From Blumeriella jaapii (lineage: Eukaryota > Ascomycota > Leotiomycetes > Helotiales > Drepanopezizaceae), in assembly GCA_009599575.1 (NCBI GenBank), contig VWND01000015.1, positions 496,001 through 560,000 on the forward strand: a DNA stretch of 64,000 nucleotides, written 5' to 3'. Under the pieces are notes generated by a model that saw only the letters and a program-made list of their open reading frames with translations, made no database searches and was not told where the DNA came from. The position numbers and the translations under genes are program-made. Positions 1 through 12,953 of this stretch are shown piece after piece (positions within the stretch are counted from its first letter, which is position 1; each line of letters begins with the position of its first letter).

Positions 1-2660
1 CTCAAGGTTATCGGCTTCCCAACCGCAAGCTCAGTGCAAAAAAGATCAACCTTGTCATATGGCTGGATCTTGTCGTAGTCTTCGGGGTCGATGAAGGTCA
101 ACGGAAGCATACCTTGCTTCTTCAAGTTGGTCTCGTGAATACGGGCGAAAGAGCGGGTGATGATGGCGAGACCACCCAGATGTCTGGGCTCCAATGCGGC
201 ATGCTCTCTTGAACTTCCCTCGCCGTAGTTCCAGTCACCGACGACAACCCAGGGGATGCCCTTCTTCTTGTAATCTCTGGCAGTGGCCGGGACGGCATCA
301 AACTCGCCGGTGGTGAAGTTTTTGACCTTGTTGGCCTCACCGTTGGCGGCATTGGTGGCACCAATCAACATGTTGTTGGAGATGTTGTCCAGATGTCCAC
401 GGTACTTCAACCAAGGACCTGCCATGGAGATGTGATCAGTGGTGGTCTTTCCCTTGCACTTGATGAGGATAGGGAGATCAAGTGCATCTTTGCCGTCCCA
501 GGCGTTGAAAGGCTGAAGGACTTGGAGTCGGTCGCTGGTGGGTGAAACGGCGACAGAAACCGACGAACGATCCGCGGCGGGGCCTGGTAAGTGTTCTGTC
601 CTGGGTCATAGCCGGCAGATGGCAGACCGGCACCGGTAGGAGGAGACAAGAGGAACTCGTTTCCATCCTTGTCCTTTAGTTTGTCGGTGAGGGGGTTGAA
701 GTGAAGAGACCCAGCGATGCTAAGAGCAACGACAAGATCTGGAGAGGTGACAAAGGAGTGGGTAGCTGGGTTGGCATCGTTACGTCCGGTAAAGTTACGA
801 TTGTAGGATGACAAAACTGCCCAGGTTAGCTAGCACTCTCTTCTTGAAGCACGGGTCTACCAACTCGAGTTAGCCTCCCCCTTCTTCACATCTCTGCGGT
901 CCCACTGTCCAATGCTGTTCCGGGAATGTCAGCGGGGTTCTGTTTGGGGTATTGGCATAAGGTTGTGAAAAATTTCGAGGTGCTTACCAAGGTCCACAAG
1001 CATTAGCCAAAACCACGCCTCCGAAGTTCTCGAGAATCTCCAATTGGCCGTCCCGGGCGGTTGTAGCACGGACTGAAATCACGTCAGCCATGTCCCCATA
1101 AAGTCTATGTCTTTGGTAACCCACTCTGCTCAGATCCTGGGGTGACAGTGAAGAGGGACTTCGACTTGAGACCGTGGTCCAGGGCATCTTTGGCGATGGA
1201 AGCGGCACGGGAGAAATCCTCGTAAGAAGAGTTGGTGCAAGATCCGATTAAACCGACCTTCAGCTCCTCGGGCCAGTTGTTTGCTTTGACAGCTTCGCTG
1301 AACTTGGAGATAGGAGTGGCAAGATCTGGAGTGAAAGGACCGTTGATATGGGGCTCAAGTTCCGACAGATTGATCTCGATCAGCTCGTCGTAATGAGCTC
1401 CCTCATCCTCACGAAGTTCCTTGGCGTATGTGCGGGCAAATTCACCAATGTCCTTACGCTTGGTAGCAGCGAGGTAGTCATATGCGATCGTTAAATGGGA
1501 AGAGGGATGTGGTAGCTCCGATTTCAGCTCCCATGTTGCAAATAGTGGCCATACTCAAGAATCAGTTAGTATGTACGTCCATATCCAAGAAACGAGAATA
1601 ACCCACCCAGTGCACGAAATCGAGTTGGTTCCTGGTCCAAAATATTCAACTATTTGGTACAGTTAGTAGATTGTTCTTTCCAATGTCCTTGTGGTGGGGT
1701 GTGACTCTGGATTCCAGCTTCTTACAACCAGCACTAGACCAAATAAGAATTGCTTACCAATGGCACCAGTTCCTCCCTTGACCGTCAGTATACCAGCGAC
1801 TTTTAAGATAATATCTGTTTCGTGTTAAGAATGTAGCCAATCGGTGAGAATGCCGCTTCTTACCCTTTGGAGAAGTCCATCCGGACATCTCTCCAGTCAA
1901 CTTGATACCAATGACCTTGGGAGCCTTCAGTTCCCATGGCAAGTTGGCCATGACGTCTACTGCGTCGGCTCCTCCCACGCCGATGGCGCACACTTTTATC
2001 TGATTTAGCACAGTACCATGCTTGGTCGAGAAACGACTTACTTCCGAGACCACCGGCATTGGGCGTGTGTGAGTCGGTGCCAATTAATAGACCACCGGGG
2101 AAAGCATAGTTCTCGAGAAGAATCTGATGAATGATACCGGATCCGGGCCTCCAGAAACCAATGTTGTACTTTGCGCACGAAGTAGACAAGAAATCGTAGA
2201 CCTCCTTGTTGATGTCGTTGGCGCGAGCCAGATCCTTCGCACCGCCGGTTTGTGCCTCGATCAAGTGATCACAATGAACTGTGGTCGGATTCGCGACCGA
2301 GGGCATGCCTGCCGACATGAACTGCAAGATGGCCATCTGCGCCGTCGCATCCTGGCATGCGACTCGGTCGGGACGGAGTTTCAGGTAGGAGACACCACGC
2401 TCGATCTCCTGGCCGTGCGGGTCGTCGAGATGGGAGTAGAGAATCTTCTCCGCGTAGGCAAGTGGGCGGTTCAGTCTCGAGCGTACAATAGACAGGTTCT
2501 CGGACATCTTCTTGTAGTTGATGAAGTTGCCCTCCTCGTGGATGTTCTGCTTGACCTTCTTGTCGAGCGGGGCATCACTGACGGTAGCCATGCGGCGGAC
2601 GCCATGGGCAATTGCTCGCCGCGGAGCAGCAGCCCAGAGCAATCTGGAGGAAGAGAGCAT
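1..2660 (-). CDS. ACO1: Aconitate hydratase, mitochondrial (partial, 3' end beyond window)
   Basis: Aconitase interconverts citrate and isocitrate in the mitochondrial TCA cycle using a 4Fe-4S cluster. The ATG at 2660 opens an R/A/S-rich, acid-free leader that looks like a mitochondrial presequence. Family blocks seen on the minus strand include HCDHLIEAQ and [13 protein letters not shown] in the first exons, [13 protein letters not shown] near 1213-1255 (first cluster cysteine), ANACGPCIGQW near 930-1015 (the other two cysteines, split by an intron), [18 protein letters not shown] near 755-812, and [20 protein letters not shown] near 180-240. The gene has many short introns, and the junctions I checked keep frame (for example [13 protein letters not shown] and NS|ILSSYNRN). 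The reading frame breaks by one base near 575, after TYQAPP. The expected [18 protein letters not shown] continues in another frame with no room for an intron, so this is either a sequence error or a real lesion. The stop codon lies left of the window. The gene is divergent from BUD20. Confidence 0.93.
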
Positions 2661-3320
2661 GGTGATTGGCGTGGAAGAAGAGCAGGAGGAGATGTGGTTG
2701 TGGAGGAGAGGAGGGAATAGAAGACGAGGAAGTGAAGCTCGGGATGGGATGTGATGTGAAGACGGCTATGGCCGCCAACATCAGCCGCGGGAAGGCCACT
2801 GGGCTGTCCATGTGGACAGACGTGCTTGCTCGCACTCGGAGTGGGGCGCCGGCGCAAGCCGACCAATGGCGAGACGAGGATTGCAAAGGCCGAAGTTTGG
2901 ACTTGGAGCTTTGTGCACGTGCTGTCACGTGGGCACGAGGCTTGCAGAACAGCTACATTTGTATTCAAAGCCAACTCAACGGCTGGTTGTCGATACAGCA
3001 TATTGTAACAGTGGGAGAGAGGGGGAGAGACAGCATCCCTCAGACCGAGAGCGACGAGAGATTTCAAGATCACTCGCTCACCCACTCACTCATTCACTCA
3101 CTCACTCACGTCTCAGCCAAAACACGGCCCCTTGAGCGAACCTCGGCTTCATCCTTCGTCAGCCCAGACCTGGCGCCAATCGGCTTAGCGCGAAATTTCG
3201 GGAGGTCTGCAGGCAACTTTTTGGCAGCACATTCATCGCCAGTCCCTTACTGTACAGTACCATACGACCATACATAGGTACAGACGCTTGAGCCGCGTCA
3301 CCCCGCAACCACATCTCATC
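2661..3320. promoter_or_regulatory. Divergent promoter region ACO1/BUD20
   Basis: This is a 660-bp gap between two divergent starts. It contains a CTCACTCA-type simple repeat at about 3073-3110 and one GTACAGTAC-type motif at about 3250-3262, close to the BUD20 start. No convincing ORF or RNA gene is visible. Confidence 0.5.
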
Positions 3321-3829
3321 ATGGGCATTCCGCAGAAGAAAACCAAGACTAAGACACGCAGGAGGCTCAGGTGCGCGTCCCCGATAGTGCTTTTGGCAGT
3401 GGTGCTCCCCCCCACCGCACTTCCGTCACTGAAACTTCTCCCAGGGATCTCGACCAGATCAAAGCGGATATCAACTCCCCCAAACATCTCGAGCAACACA
3501 AGAGCACCAAGGCGCCCGAGGACCTGCCAGGCCTCGGCCAGTACTACTGTGTCGAGTGCGCAAAATGGTTCGAGAGTGAGCACAGCATGGTCACACACCG
3601 CAAAGGAAGCACACACAAGAGACAGTAGGCCACCCAGACCTACAGTCGGCTGCAGAAAAACTGAATGTGTGGCAGAGTGAAGGCATTGAAAGCCGAACCT
3701 TATACGCAAAAGGAAGCCGAAGCAGCGATTGGCCTTCGCACCGATAATGGACCCAGGCTGGCAGCCAAGGAGAATACCCATGATGTGGAGGTAGAGATGG
3801 AAAACTCGGGCTTTGTCGAGGACAATTGA
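3321..3829 (+). CDS. BUD20: Bud20-like C2H2 zinc-finger 60S ribosome export factor
   Basis: Bud20 family proteins are shuttling pre-60S factors that help export large ribosomal subunits. I read three exons, 3321-3370, 3445-3624 and 3676-3829, giving a 127-residue protein with all phases consistent. The basic N-terminus (MGIPQKKTKTKTRRR) runs straight into RDLDQIKADI, as in yeast Bud20. One C2H2 finger follows: YYCVECAKWFESEHSMVTH...H, with LPGLGQ just ahead of it, the family signature. The third exon supplies VKALKAEPYTQKEAEAAIG, the conserved tail. The stop lies 85 bp from the convergent DAM1 stop. Confidence 0.92.
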
Positions 3830-3914
3830 TATCCCCCCGCGTCCTCCGGATATCACAAACCGCGCGTTCAGACTTCTCGCGACATCGACAGGGTATCATA
3901 AGGGTCTATCTTCG

Positions 3915-4706
3915 CTACTTCACGCTGCGACCTTTAGCAGCTCTCGCGAGGCCACTACCCCGCGTCCCTCTCAGCCCACCGCGCGCCGCGCCGCCTCTTC
4001 CTGCCGGTGCTCCACGACCTGCGCCGCCGAGTTTCGAAGCCGGAGCGGGGGTGGAGAATTTCGAGGTCGCTTTGGAGGATGTAGGAGGGTTGTCGACGAA
4101 GGATGTATCCGTAGTCCTGCGCGGCGTCAGTCATAGAAGTCATAGGGAATAACATCACCCTACAGGAACGTCGTTTCTCCGTCCATTTGTTCATGATCAC
4201 CCCGGGACCCGGTTGAGCGACCTGGTAGTGTTGTTAGGGCGAGTTGTGAGAACGCCGCAAGAGCGTACCTAGCTGATCCTCCTGCTCTCTCGCCCTGCGA
4301 AAAGAATCCGATATGGGGGCCTGGCAAAGCATTAACAGTAGCGATGCGTTCTCCTTGGGCCGTGACTTACTTCCGGGAAGTCTGTTGTGAAGGCATTCAT
4401 ATTCAAGCCGTACAAGAAACTGGCAAAGTTCTCCGAAAAGCGCGCGAGGCTGTCGTTCAGCACCTGCAGATTCATAAAGTTGAGTTCCAAATCGGCCATA
4501 GAATCCGACAGCTCGGCGAACGAGGGCTCAAAGGCTTCCAGCGGCGCAAAGCTGCCCCCTCCTCCTCCCACGCTCGCCTTCCCCGATTCGCGCAAAGATG
4601 AGCGGGAGGAGGGTCGTAGGGGGGTCGTAGGGCGCGATATAGGTCTGCGAGTTCCGGAGGCTGATCTCTTCGCACTGCTTCCGCCTTGCGGGGTGGTTGA
4701 AGTCAT
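3915..4706 (-). CDS. DAM1: DASH complex subunit Dam1
   Basis: Dam1 is a subunit of the DASH ring that couples kinetochores to microtubules. Four exons (4706-4371, 4320-4269, 4221-4164, 4116-3915) add to 648 nt, a 215-residue protein. The N-terminus is S/T/R-rich with the fungal motif SRPTTPLRPSSRSSLR. The conserved Dam1 block follows: LEAFEPSFAELSDSMADLE, then SLARFSENFASFLYGLNMNAF, and across the first intron PEAPISDSFRRAREQEDQ. Exon 4 begins TTDTSFVDNPPT and ends in a G/R/A-rich basic tail. The start at 4706 was chosen because the upstream in-frame codons (to 4865) look like leader sequence and lack family similarity. The gene is convergent with BUD20. Confidence 0.9.
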
Positions 4707-5912
4707 TCTGGGCCACAAGGCTGTCGTCGGTGTGTGCGGGCGACGGTCGTTCCCAAATTCTAGAGACGGCGTAGAGAGGCGGAAGAAGAAGATCGGGCGT
4801 CGAGTCGGCGTTCTCCAATCCAGCAATGCAAGAACCGGGGGCACCACGTCAGTGTAAATCAACAATCGCGTTCACCCAGCCGAAGCGTCTGGCACGCGTC
4901 GTCGTCGGCTAGGGACTCTCCCCCTCATCACGTGCGTGGTGTGCACGCTTTTTTTTGGCACAACAAAACAAACCCGCGAAGCCATGGCACACGTACAGTA
5001 AGTACAGAACAGTACAGTACAGTACAATATATAGAGTACGATGTAAAGTAGCAAGACTGTGAACGCTGGATTCACGATGAAGCCTTCTCGCTAGCTCGCC
5101 CAACACGTCCACGCACTTGTAGTCTAGTTCAATCTGTGGAAGCATCACGTCTCCATCGCCAGACCAGTCCCAACGTCGTTTGTTTACCTACCTACATACC
5201 GACCGACCTTACTGTGTGTACAGTACTGTTGTACCTCGCCTTATTACCCGACTGTAATTTCATTTCCGAATCACAGCGCGAGCTGCTTACAGACCTGGTG
5301 CGATCAGACCCCACTTCTCTCTGCTTGTCTCTTCTTTTTCTTGTTCTTCTTCTTCTTCGTCTTCTTCTCTCTCTCTTCTCTTCTCTCTTCTCTCTTCTCT
5401 TCTCTCCTCTCCTCCCCCCCCTCTCATGTCCATGACCCGCCCACCGCTTCTGCCCATCACTCGCACTCGGACCTGGTTGCGACATACTCACCGCATTTCC
5501 TCTCCATCATCAAACTTCTGCGCCTTCGTCGGGGCACGAGACTGCCGATCGACCCTGCCCTTGACCCCGCAGTCCTACAAGCATAGGGCTCCAACTTCTC
5601 CGCGACTCCCGTCCCCAAGGACCCACCATTCGAGGCCGTACAGGCTCTTTCTCGGACGTGACGACGCTCGGAGTCTGAGTGAGCGCCAGTCGACAGCCAA
5701 GCACACGCGACGTTTTTCTACACGCAGTCTTTGCGCGCCACCTGGTCCGCAACAGGCCCTGCAAAGTTCCTTCTCCTGGACTGTGCTTGCTGTACTCTGC
5801 GCAGTCGCAATCTACTCGGTCCTACCGACTACGGAACGCGCAGATACCGAGAACTCGAGAGAAGAATCGTTTCTCTTCTTGGCAGGCGAAGACACCCCCA
5901 ATACCAGACAAA
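4707..5912. promoter_or_regulatory. Divergent region DAM1/SEC14-like gene
   Basis: This is 1.2 kb without a supported gene. It contains a GTACAGTA-type repeat cluster at about 4993-5045, another copy at about 5212-5232, and a long pyrimidine (CTTCTT/CTCTT) tract at about 5320-5415. The pyrimidine tract is likely the core promoter or 5' leader of the SEC14-like gene. Short ORFs here are low complexity. Confidence 0.45.
4993..5045. repeat. GTACAGTA-type short repeat cluster
   Basis: Several overlapping copies of GTACAGTA/AGTACAGTAC are seen, belonging to the intergenic family that recurs across the window. Confidence 0.7.
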
Positions 5913-7456
<1,544 letters not shown>

Positions 7457-7690
7457 TTTCTTGGGCGAAATCACCGGGAAGGTATATTTGTATTATTACT
7501 ATGATAGATGTAGCTAGATGGTATTGGGTAGTGGTAGATGCGGTCCTCGGCGGTATCGGCTACAAGCGTATTTCGTCAATTATACTCAGAATCTCAAGTT
7601 CAAATAATTTAGCAAATTGAATATCCGTCGATTTGTTCGATCCCACACCATCTCACTCTCCCCCGAACCCCCCATATGACCCACAATACT

Positions 7691-8437
7691 CTACATCTTC
7701 GCCTTGATATCCGCGAGCAGTGCCTTCAGCTTGTCCATGTCTGTCTTCTGCTGTGGCCATCCAATCGACATCCCCTCTTCTTGATTAGGCTTCGGGATCT
7801 GACTTCACATTAGCCATTGCCCTTCTTTTCGATCTCCAACCAGCGCCAGGAAATACGAGCTTACCATGTGGAAATGAACCTAAATGAAGCTTTCATTAGC
7901 ACTCCGTAGCGTTGAGTGATCCCGTCTCGAGACCCCGAGAGACTTACATGATCGACCTCCTGGTGCGCAATCCGCCCATTGTTTTGCAAAACATTGTAGT
8001 TCTCCGCGCCCGTCGCCTTGACCAGCTTCTTCACTACCGGCTATGGCACACGCCAATCAGTCCAGTCTGCTCGCTCATGTCGCTTCTTCTTCCTCCCCTC
8101 CTCTTCCTTTGCGCTTACCAAGATCTCGGATAATTGGTCATCGGGAATGTCCAACAACTTCGGTCCGTGGAATTTGGGGATCACAAGCTGTGTCGCCGCA
8201 TTAGCTCGGTTCGGTTGGTGACTGGAAGACGCATGGGAAAGTTTGGGGAGGGAGGATGTACGGCATGGCCTCTGCTTAGCGGGTTGATGTCGAGGAAGGC
8301 GAGGACTTTGTCGGATTCGAAGAGCTTGAAGGAGGGGATGTCGCCTGGTTATTTTGCTTTTAGTTCTTTGACTGTCTGAGCGTAGGATTGTGGAATAAAC
8401 CTTTGACGATCTTGCAAAAGATACAGGCTGCTGCCAT
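7691..8437 (-). CDS. HNT1: HIT-family nucleotide-binding protein (HNT1-like phosphoramidase)
   Basis: HINT/HNT1 proteins hydrolyse adenosine 5'-monophosphoramidate. Starting at the ATG ending at 8437, MAAACIFCKIVKG carries the usual CxFC motif. It is followed after introns by IPSFKLFESDKVLAFLDINPLSRGHA, LVIPKFHGPKLLDIPDDQLSEIL, and VVKKLVKATGAENYNVLQNNG. The histidine triad is split by an intron: HQEVDHVHFHMIPKP, giving H-V-H-F-H. The tail MDKLKALLADIKAKM ends at a TAG at 7691. Length and exon structure (about five or six small exons) fit the family. The gene is convergent with the SEC14-like gene and divergent from the SprT-like gene. Confidence 0.9.
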
Positions 8438-8829
8438 GTTGATTTCAATCGAGTTGTCTTATGGATTGCAGAGAGGCAGGTAGGTGTGTGGTTGGAGGAT
8501 CTCTGGGGAGAGCCGACATAGCGGGGTTGATGAGTGCCGTCCGGAGCCACCAAGATAGCTACACAGAATATTTGTTTACGTTCATCTATCTCATATACCT
8601 ACCGGTGGCTCACTGGACTACAATAACTTGTGCCGCCTATTGATACGTTGTAAAAAGATTTGGAAGCTCATAGTGAAGATAGCAAGCAAAGCAGAAGAAT
8701 CTGGTTGATATAAAGTTCATGCAAGACATTTCCAACTCCCGGTTGCTGTGCCAACGCCTCTTCTCACAACCACCACAAGCTTTGTTCTTTCTGTGGGGGG
8801 ACCTTCTCATATCAAGATATCTTTCAACA
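8438..8829. promoter_or_regulatory. Divergent promoter HNT1/SprT-like gene
   Basis: This is a 392-bp gap between two divergent start codons. No repeat or RNA gene is recognised. Confidence 0.4.
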
Positions 8830-10830
8830 ATGGCCAGGCTAGTTGTGGAGGAAAGCGACGATGAATTCCCGGATTTAGCGAACATTTGTGCTCGCAAAAC
8901 TGCGATACTCGTCAACAAATCAGCATCGCGCCCGAGGCAGACAGTGAATGACGAGTCACAGGACAGCAGAACGAAGGAAGATGAGGGCCCAGGAAAGAAA
9001 CCCAAGTCATTCGCTCAAACGAATAGTAAGGAGGACGATGAATTTGGGAGACCTAGGCCGAGGAAACGCATCCTGAACAAAACTTTGGATAACCCGCTAC
9101 TACGCCCGATTGCGAGCAAGAATAGTGAATACTCTGAATCCTCAGGGAATTCGTGTTCCAAGGCTGCTTTCACGAGTGAAAGACCAACTAGGAGGAGGGC
9201 TGCTGTTGCCAAACAGTCATCGGTTTCGAAGACGGTCAGTGACTTGGAGGAGGACGATTTTGAGCCTCTCACGCTACCTCGAGGCAAGGAGACGCGGAAG
9301 GGCAGGGAAAAGAAGACCACGACGAAACAAGTGATCATTGATCCGAGTTCTGATGTAGGGGATCCCGAGGATAGTTCTGATCTTTCGGATTTCATTGTCA
9401 GTGATGGGTCGCTACTTGAAGAAGAGTCAGTCATCACACTGCCTTCTATGTCGGTCCGCAAACTCGAGCGAGGAAGGCGTTGGATGCCAAATTTCGGGGA
9501 CTCGGATTCGGAGGATTTGGGTCGTGAGATGGCCAAGCTCAGAGTTGGTGAAGACGATGCGTCACGAGATCCAGGGAAGCTTCCCTTGAGGAATGCGGAA
9601 ACGTTGAGTTCTGATCTGGACGACCCCTTTACACTCAGCTAGTAAGTTTAAGTCCTTCTCGAGACCATTAACCGTACTGACACGATGTATAGCTCCCCAT
9701 CCCAACACAAGCTCAGTGAGGTATCCAAAGGAGAGAGATTTGTGACGCCGCCAGGAAGTCCTATCCTTCAGCCTAGGAAACTGCAATCCCCAAAGAAAGA
9801 ACTTCTTCGCATACCAGCAACACCACATCGACCAAGTATGGACACTTTCTGGAAGCAAGATGTGATCAACGACTGGAATGACGAGTACTCTCCTCAGAAA
9901 GTATTACAAAAAAAGCCCAGCCCTCTCAACGAAGGAGGTAAGTCTCCTAGGAAAAGCCCAGTGAAGCAGGACCGAGTAGCGAAGGAGTCCAAGAAAGCAT
10001 TTGTCCAGATCAAGCACGCACTTGCTGAATCATTCCTGGCCGAGCTCGATACGGAAATCACACATGGCAAGATTGCTATGCTCGCCGCTTCGACGGGAGG
10101 GGTGAAGATCGTGTGGAGCAAGAAGCTGAACACCACCGCTGGCCGAGCGAACTGGAAACGCGAAACCATCAGGCCATCTCCCGGTTCTACGGATCAGAGG
10201 CCGACGTACCGACACCATGCATATATCGAGTTGGCAGAGAAGGTCATAGACAACGAAGACCGCCTGCTGAATGTCCTGGCACACGAGTTCTGTCACTTGG
10301 CGAACTTCATGGTGAGTGGGATCAAGACGAATCCCCATGGCAAGGAGTTCAAGGCCTGGGCAGCGAAATGTTCGCGGCATTTTGGAAACAGAGGAATCGA
10401 GGTCACCACGAAGCACAGTTATGACATTGACTACAAGTATACATGGGAGTGCGTGGACTGCAGTACCGAGTTCAAACGGCATAGCAAGAGCATTGACACA
10501 TTGAAACACCAGTGCGGCAGCTGCAAGGGCACATTGGTTCAGACGAAGCCCGTGCCGAGAGCGAACGCTGGGACGGCGAAAGTCAACGAGTATCAGACCT
10601 TTGTGAAGGAGAACATGAAGAGATTGAAGGAGGAGAATCCGGGAAGCCCCCATAAGGAAGTTATGGGTTTGGTGGGCAAGGAATATCAAGTGTTCAAGGC
10701 GTCGAAGTTGAGGCTAGAGGGGGTAAGGAAGTTGGAGAACCTTGATGTCGAAGGTGATACCGAAGGTGACCGGGCAACTCCTGAAGGTGACCTCGAGCTG
10801 GCCGTGAGAAAGCTTAACCTCCTTGACTAG
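8830..10830 (+). CDS. SprT-like metalloprotease domain protein (GCNA/ACRC-like)
   Basis: SprT-like zinc proteases of the Spartan/GCNA group act on DNA-protein crosslinks; this assignment of role is from family knowledge. The long acidic and serine-rich N-terminal half (MARLVVEESDDEFPDL..., many SD/SE/ED stretches) is disordered, as in GCNA. One intron near 9642-9692 joins DPFTLS to the second exon. The C-terminal half holds the protease: KVIDNEDRLLNVLAHEFCHLANF has the HExxH-type motif HEFCH, followed by a third ligand region in NPHGKEFKAWAAK. Then comes a C4 zinc ribbon: WECVDCSTEF...HQCGSCKGTL. A basic segment near the end (VNEYQTFVKENMKRLKEENPGSPHKEVM) resembles an HMG-box, as in the S. 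pombe relative. The start at 8830 was chosen over an upstream in-frame codon because the sequence from MARLVVEESDDEFPD is the acidic opening expected. Confidence 0.87.
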
Positions 10831-11086
10831 AGGACATGCAGAAAGAATATGTACGAAACCGAAACGAAAATCAGATAACCATCTAACACAAGTGCGCCCC
10901 GTCCGTCTGCTTGTCCATCATAAAACGTCGCCCACGTGGCTAAAAAGCATCGCGAGGAATATCATGTACGAAGACCGGAAGAGCACTGCTTCTTCCACTC
11001 TGCACCTGTCAACCCAACCTGCAGCGATGACACCTCCCATTCACCGACCGACGCAAACCTGCCCATCGTTCCATCCCACCAGTCCA

Positions 11087-11789
11087 TCAAACCTCGTTGA
11101 AGAGCCCCCAATCCTTGATCTTGAACGTTTCCCAGATCTTCGCCGCGTACTCGACGGCACTCTCGATCAGCTTTCCCTGCTTCCCCATCTGCATATCAAT
11201 CTCCTCGGCCGTATACTCGCCCTTGATATGCGGCACGTTGATCGTCACCAGGATATCCGTGCTCTCACTCTCCAACCGAATCAGCGTCAACACTATCGCC
11301 GTAAAATCCGGGCTCTGAGAGTTAGGCTTCGGAGGCGGCGTTTGCGTGGCGATGAGGGTATAGGCTGGGGTTTCTTCGCTGCCACGTCACGTGTGTTAGT
11401 CGACAGGAAGAAGAAAGAGGAGAGAAGCAGGAGAGGAAGAACGCACGGCAGTTTCGAGAATTGCGTGTTGGACGTGTTCCACACCTTGACCGTGTCGTCG
11501 TCTGAGTCTACAATGTCCTCGAGGTGGGTGGTCAGGGCTGCGCCATCGATGGCTGGGCCTGTGCCGGGCAGGCCGACACGCTCGGTGATGTCGAAGATGA
11601 TACTCGTAAAGCCATCTTTGTCGAGGTAGACCTCTTGATGGTCGGGGACCTGGCGGATTGTGCTACACAGCTTGTTAACTTGAGGTTGGGGCGCGGTAGG
11701 TTTGAGGAATACCTGACGTCGGCGAAGCTGGAGGGAAGGTCGACGATGATAGCGCCGCCGAAGAGGGGCGTGCTGGTGTATGAGGCCAT
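11087..11789 (-). CDS. MOG1: Mog1 family Ran GTPase-release factor
   Basis: Mog1 binds Ran GTPase and stimulates nucleotide release in nuclear transport. I read three exons from the ATG at 11789: the first encodes STPLFGGAIIVDLPSSFADV. After an intron the second gives the signature TIRQVPDHQEVYLDKDG, then FDITERVGLPGTGPAIDG and a THLEDIVDSDDDTVKVWNTS block. After a second intron with a GTGACGTGGCAG end, the third encodes TPAYTLIATQTPP and LTLIRLESESTDILVTINVPH. The C-terminus EYAAKIWETFKIKDWGLFNEV is typical of the family. Family length (about 190 residues) is matched. Confidence 0.9.
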
Positions 11790-12953
11790 TCCGAGCTCGT
11801 CCTTGTTGTTCGTGGGTGGATGGATGGATGTGAGAGATATAGGATGATCGAATTGCGAATTGAAGTGTGTTGTCGAGAGAAAGTTAGAGAAAAGGGTGTG
11901 ATGTGTATAAAAATAAGACAGAGGGCAGCCTGGTCTCCTGGGTTGACAGCCTCGTGGGAGTTGAGGGAAACGACCACTCTATTGGCCACATCAACATCCA
12001 TCTATCTGCTTATCGGCAGCTCTCTTGCTGCCCACCCCACCTTTACTGCACACAGAGCGGTGAAACATCGGCGGCGCCGAACTGCAAAAAGGTAAATTCC
12101 AAAAAGAATGAAACAGTTCTAAAGACCAAACAAACATTAAAAAATCTGACTTTGCAGAAAATGTGTTTCAAAGATTGGTAGAGTGGAGTATTTTGGGCAT
12201 GAGCCACGGTCATCTCTGGTAAAAGGCCTTGGGCGGCATGTTAGTTGGGAGTACTCTAACGTCTGATCGGGATGAACATACAAGAAATGAATTCTGAACT
12301 AGCTTGTCCCACTCCCGAATTTGAAACTACGGAAACAAAATACATATAGCCCAGACTTATTTTTCTCGGGACCAATGTTCCAACAATGTCTCTCGATTGT
12401 CCTTGATATCGCCAACACCCTGCTGTCATCTCGAGGCTTACACCAGTGCAAGTGGAACCAAATTTTCTTCTAACAGAAATTGATCTACTGTTCTAAACTA
12501 GCATACCAACGACGAGCTTCCTTCTTCCACCTTTCTCTGTGATGCGCTTCGACGCTTGTTTATTTTGAAGTCGGCTTTTCCCTCGCTAGAAGTATACGCC
12601 CTACGAGTTGCAGTTTTGCCACACTGGCAGGACAGTTGTGGGTTGTGATTGTTCTCGACTCGCCAGCGTGCAACCTGAGACATTGGGTTGTCGGAATGTG
12701 ACAAATCAATGAGCAACAATGTTGTTGAATTCCATGTTCGACTGCTGGTATGCTGGGGAACCATGTACAGGTATGATCTAAGCGCTCTTGGGTCGATCTC
12801 TCGCTGCAACGAAAGGATTGGGACAATTGAGAAGAAAATAAGTACCAGGAGGGAAGAGCGGAGTCGAAAATACAATGGCAAACCGCAACCCTTCTATTCC
12901 TGAAACGCAAGTGTTGGTTGCAGAGGACACAAATTCAAGACGCAATAGCATAT
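11790..12953. other. Intergenic, no gene recognised
   Basis: This is 1.16 kb between MOG1 and the GH72 relic. Short ORFs on both strands (for example 12498-12910 minus) have no family similarity that I can see and no consistent intron pattern. The stretch around 12080-12180 is A-rich. Confidence 0.4.

Noticed and set aside
12498..12910. Two overlapping minus-strand ORFs of about 120 codons
   Set aside because: No family similarity, no signal peptide followed by a domain, and no link to the adjacent GH72 relic.
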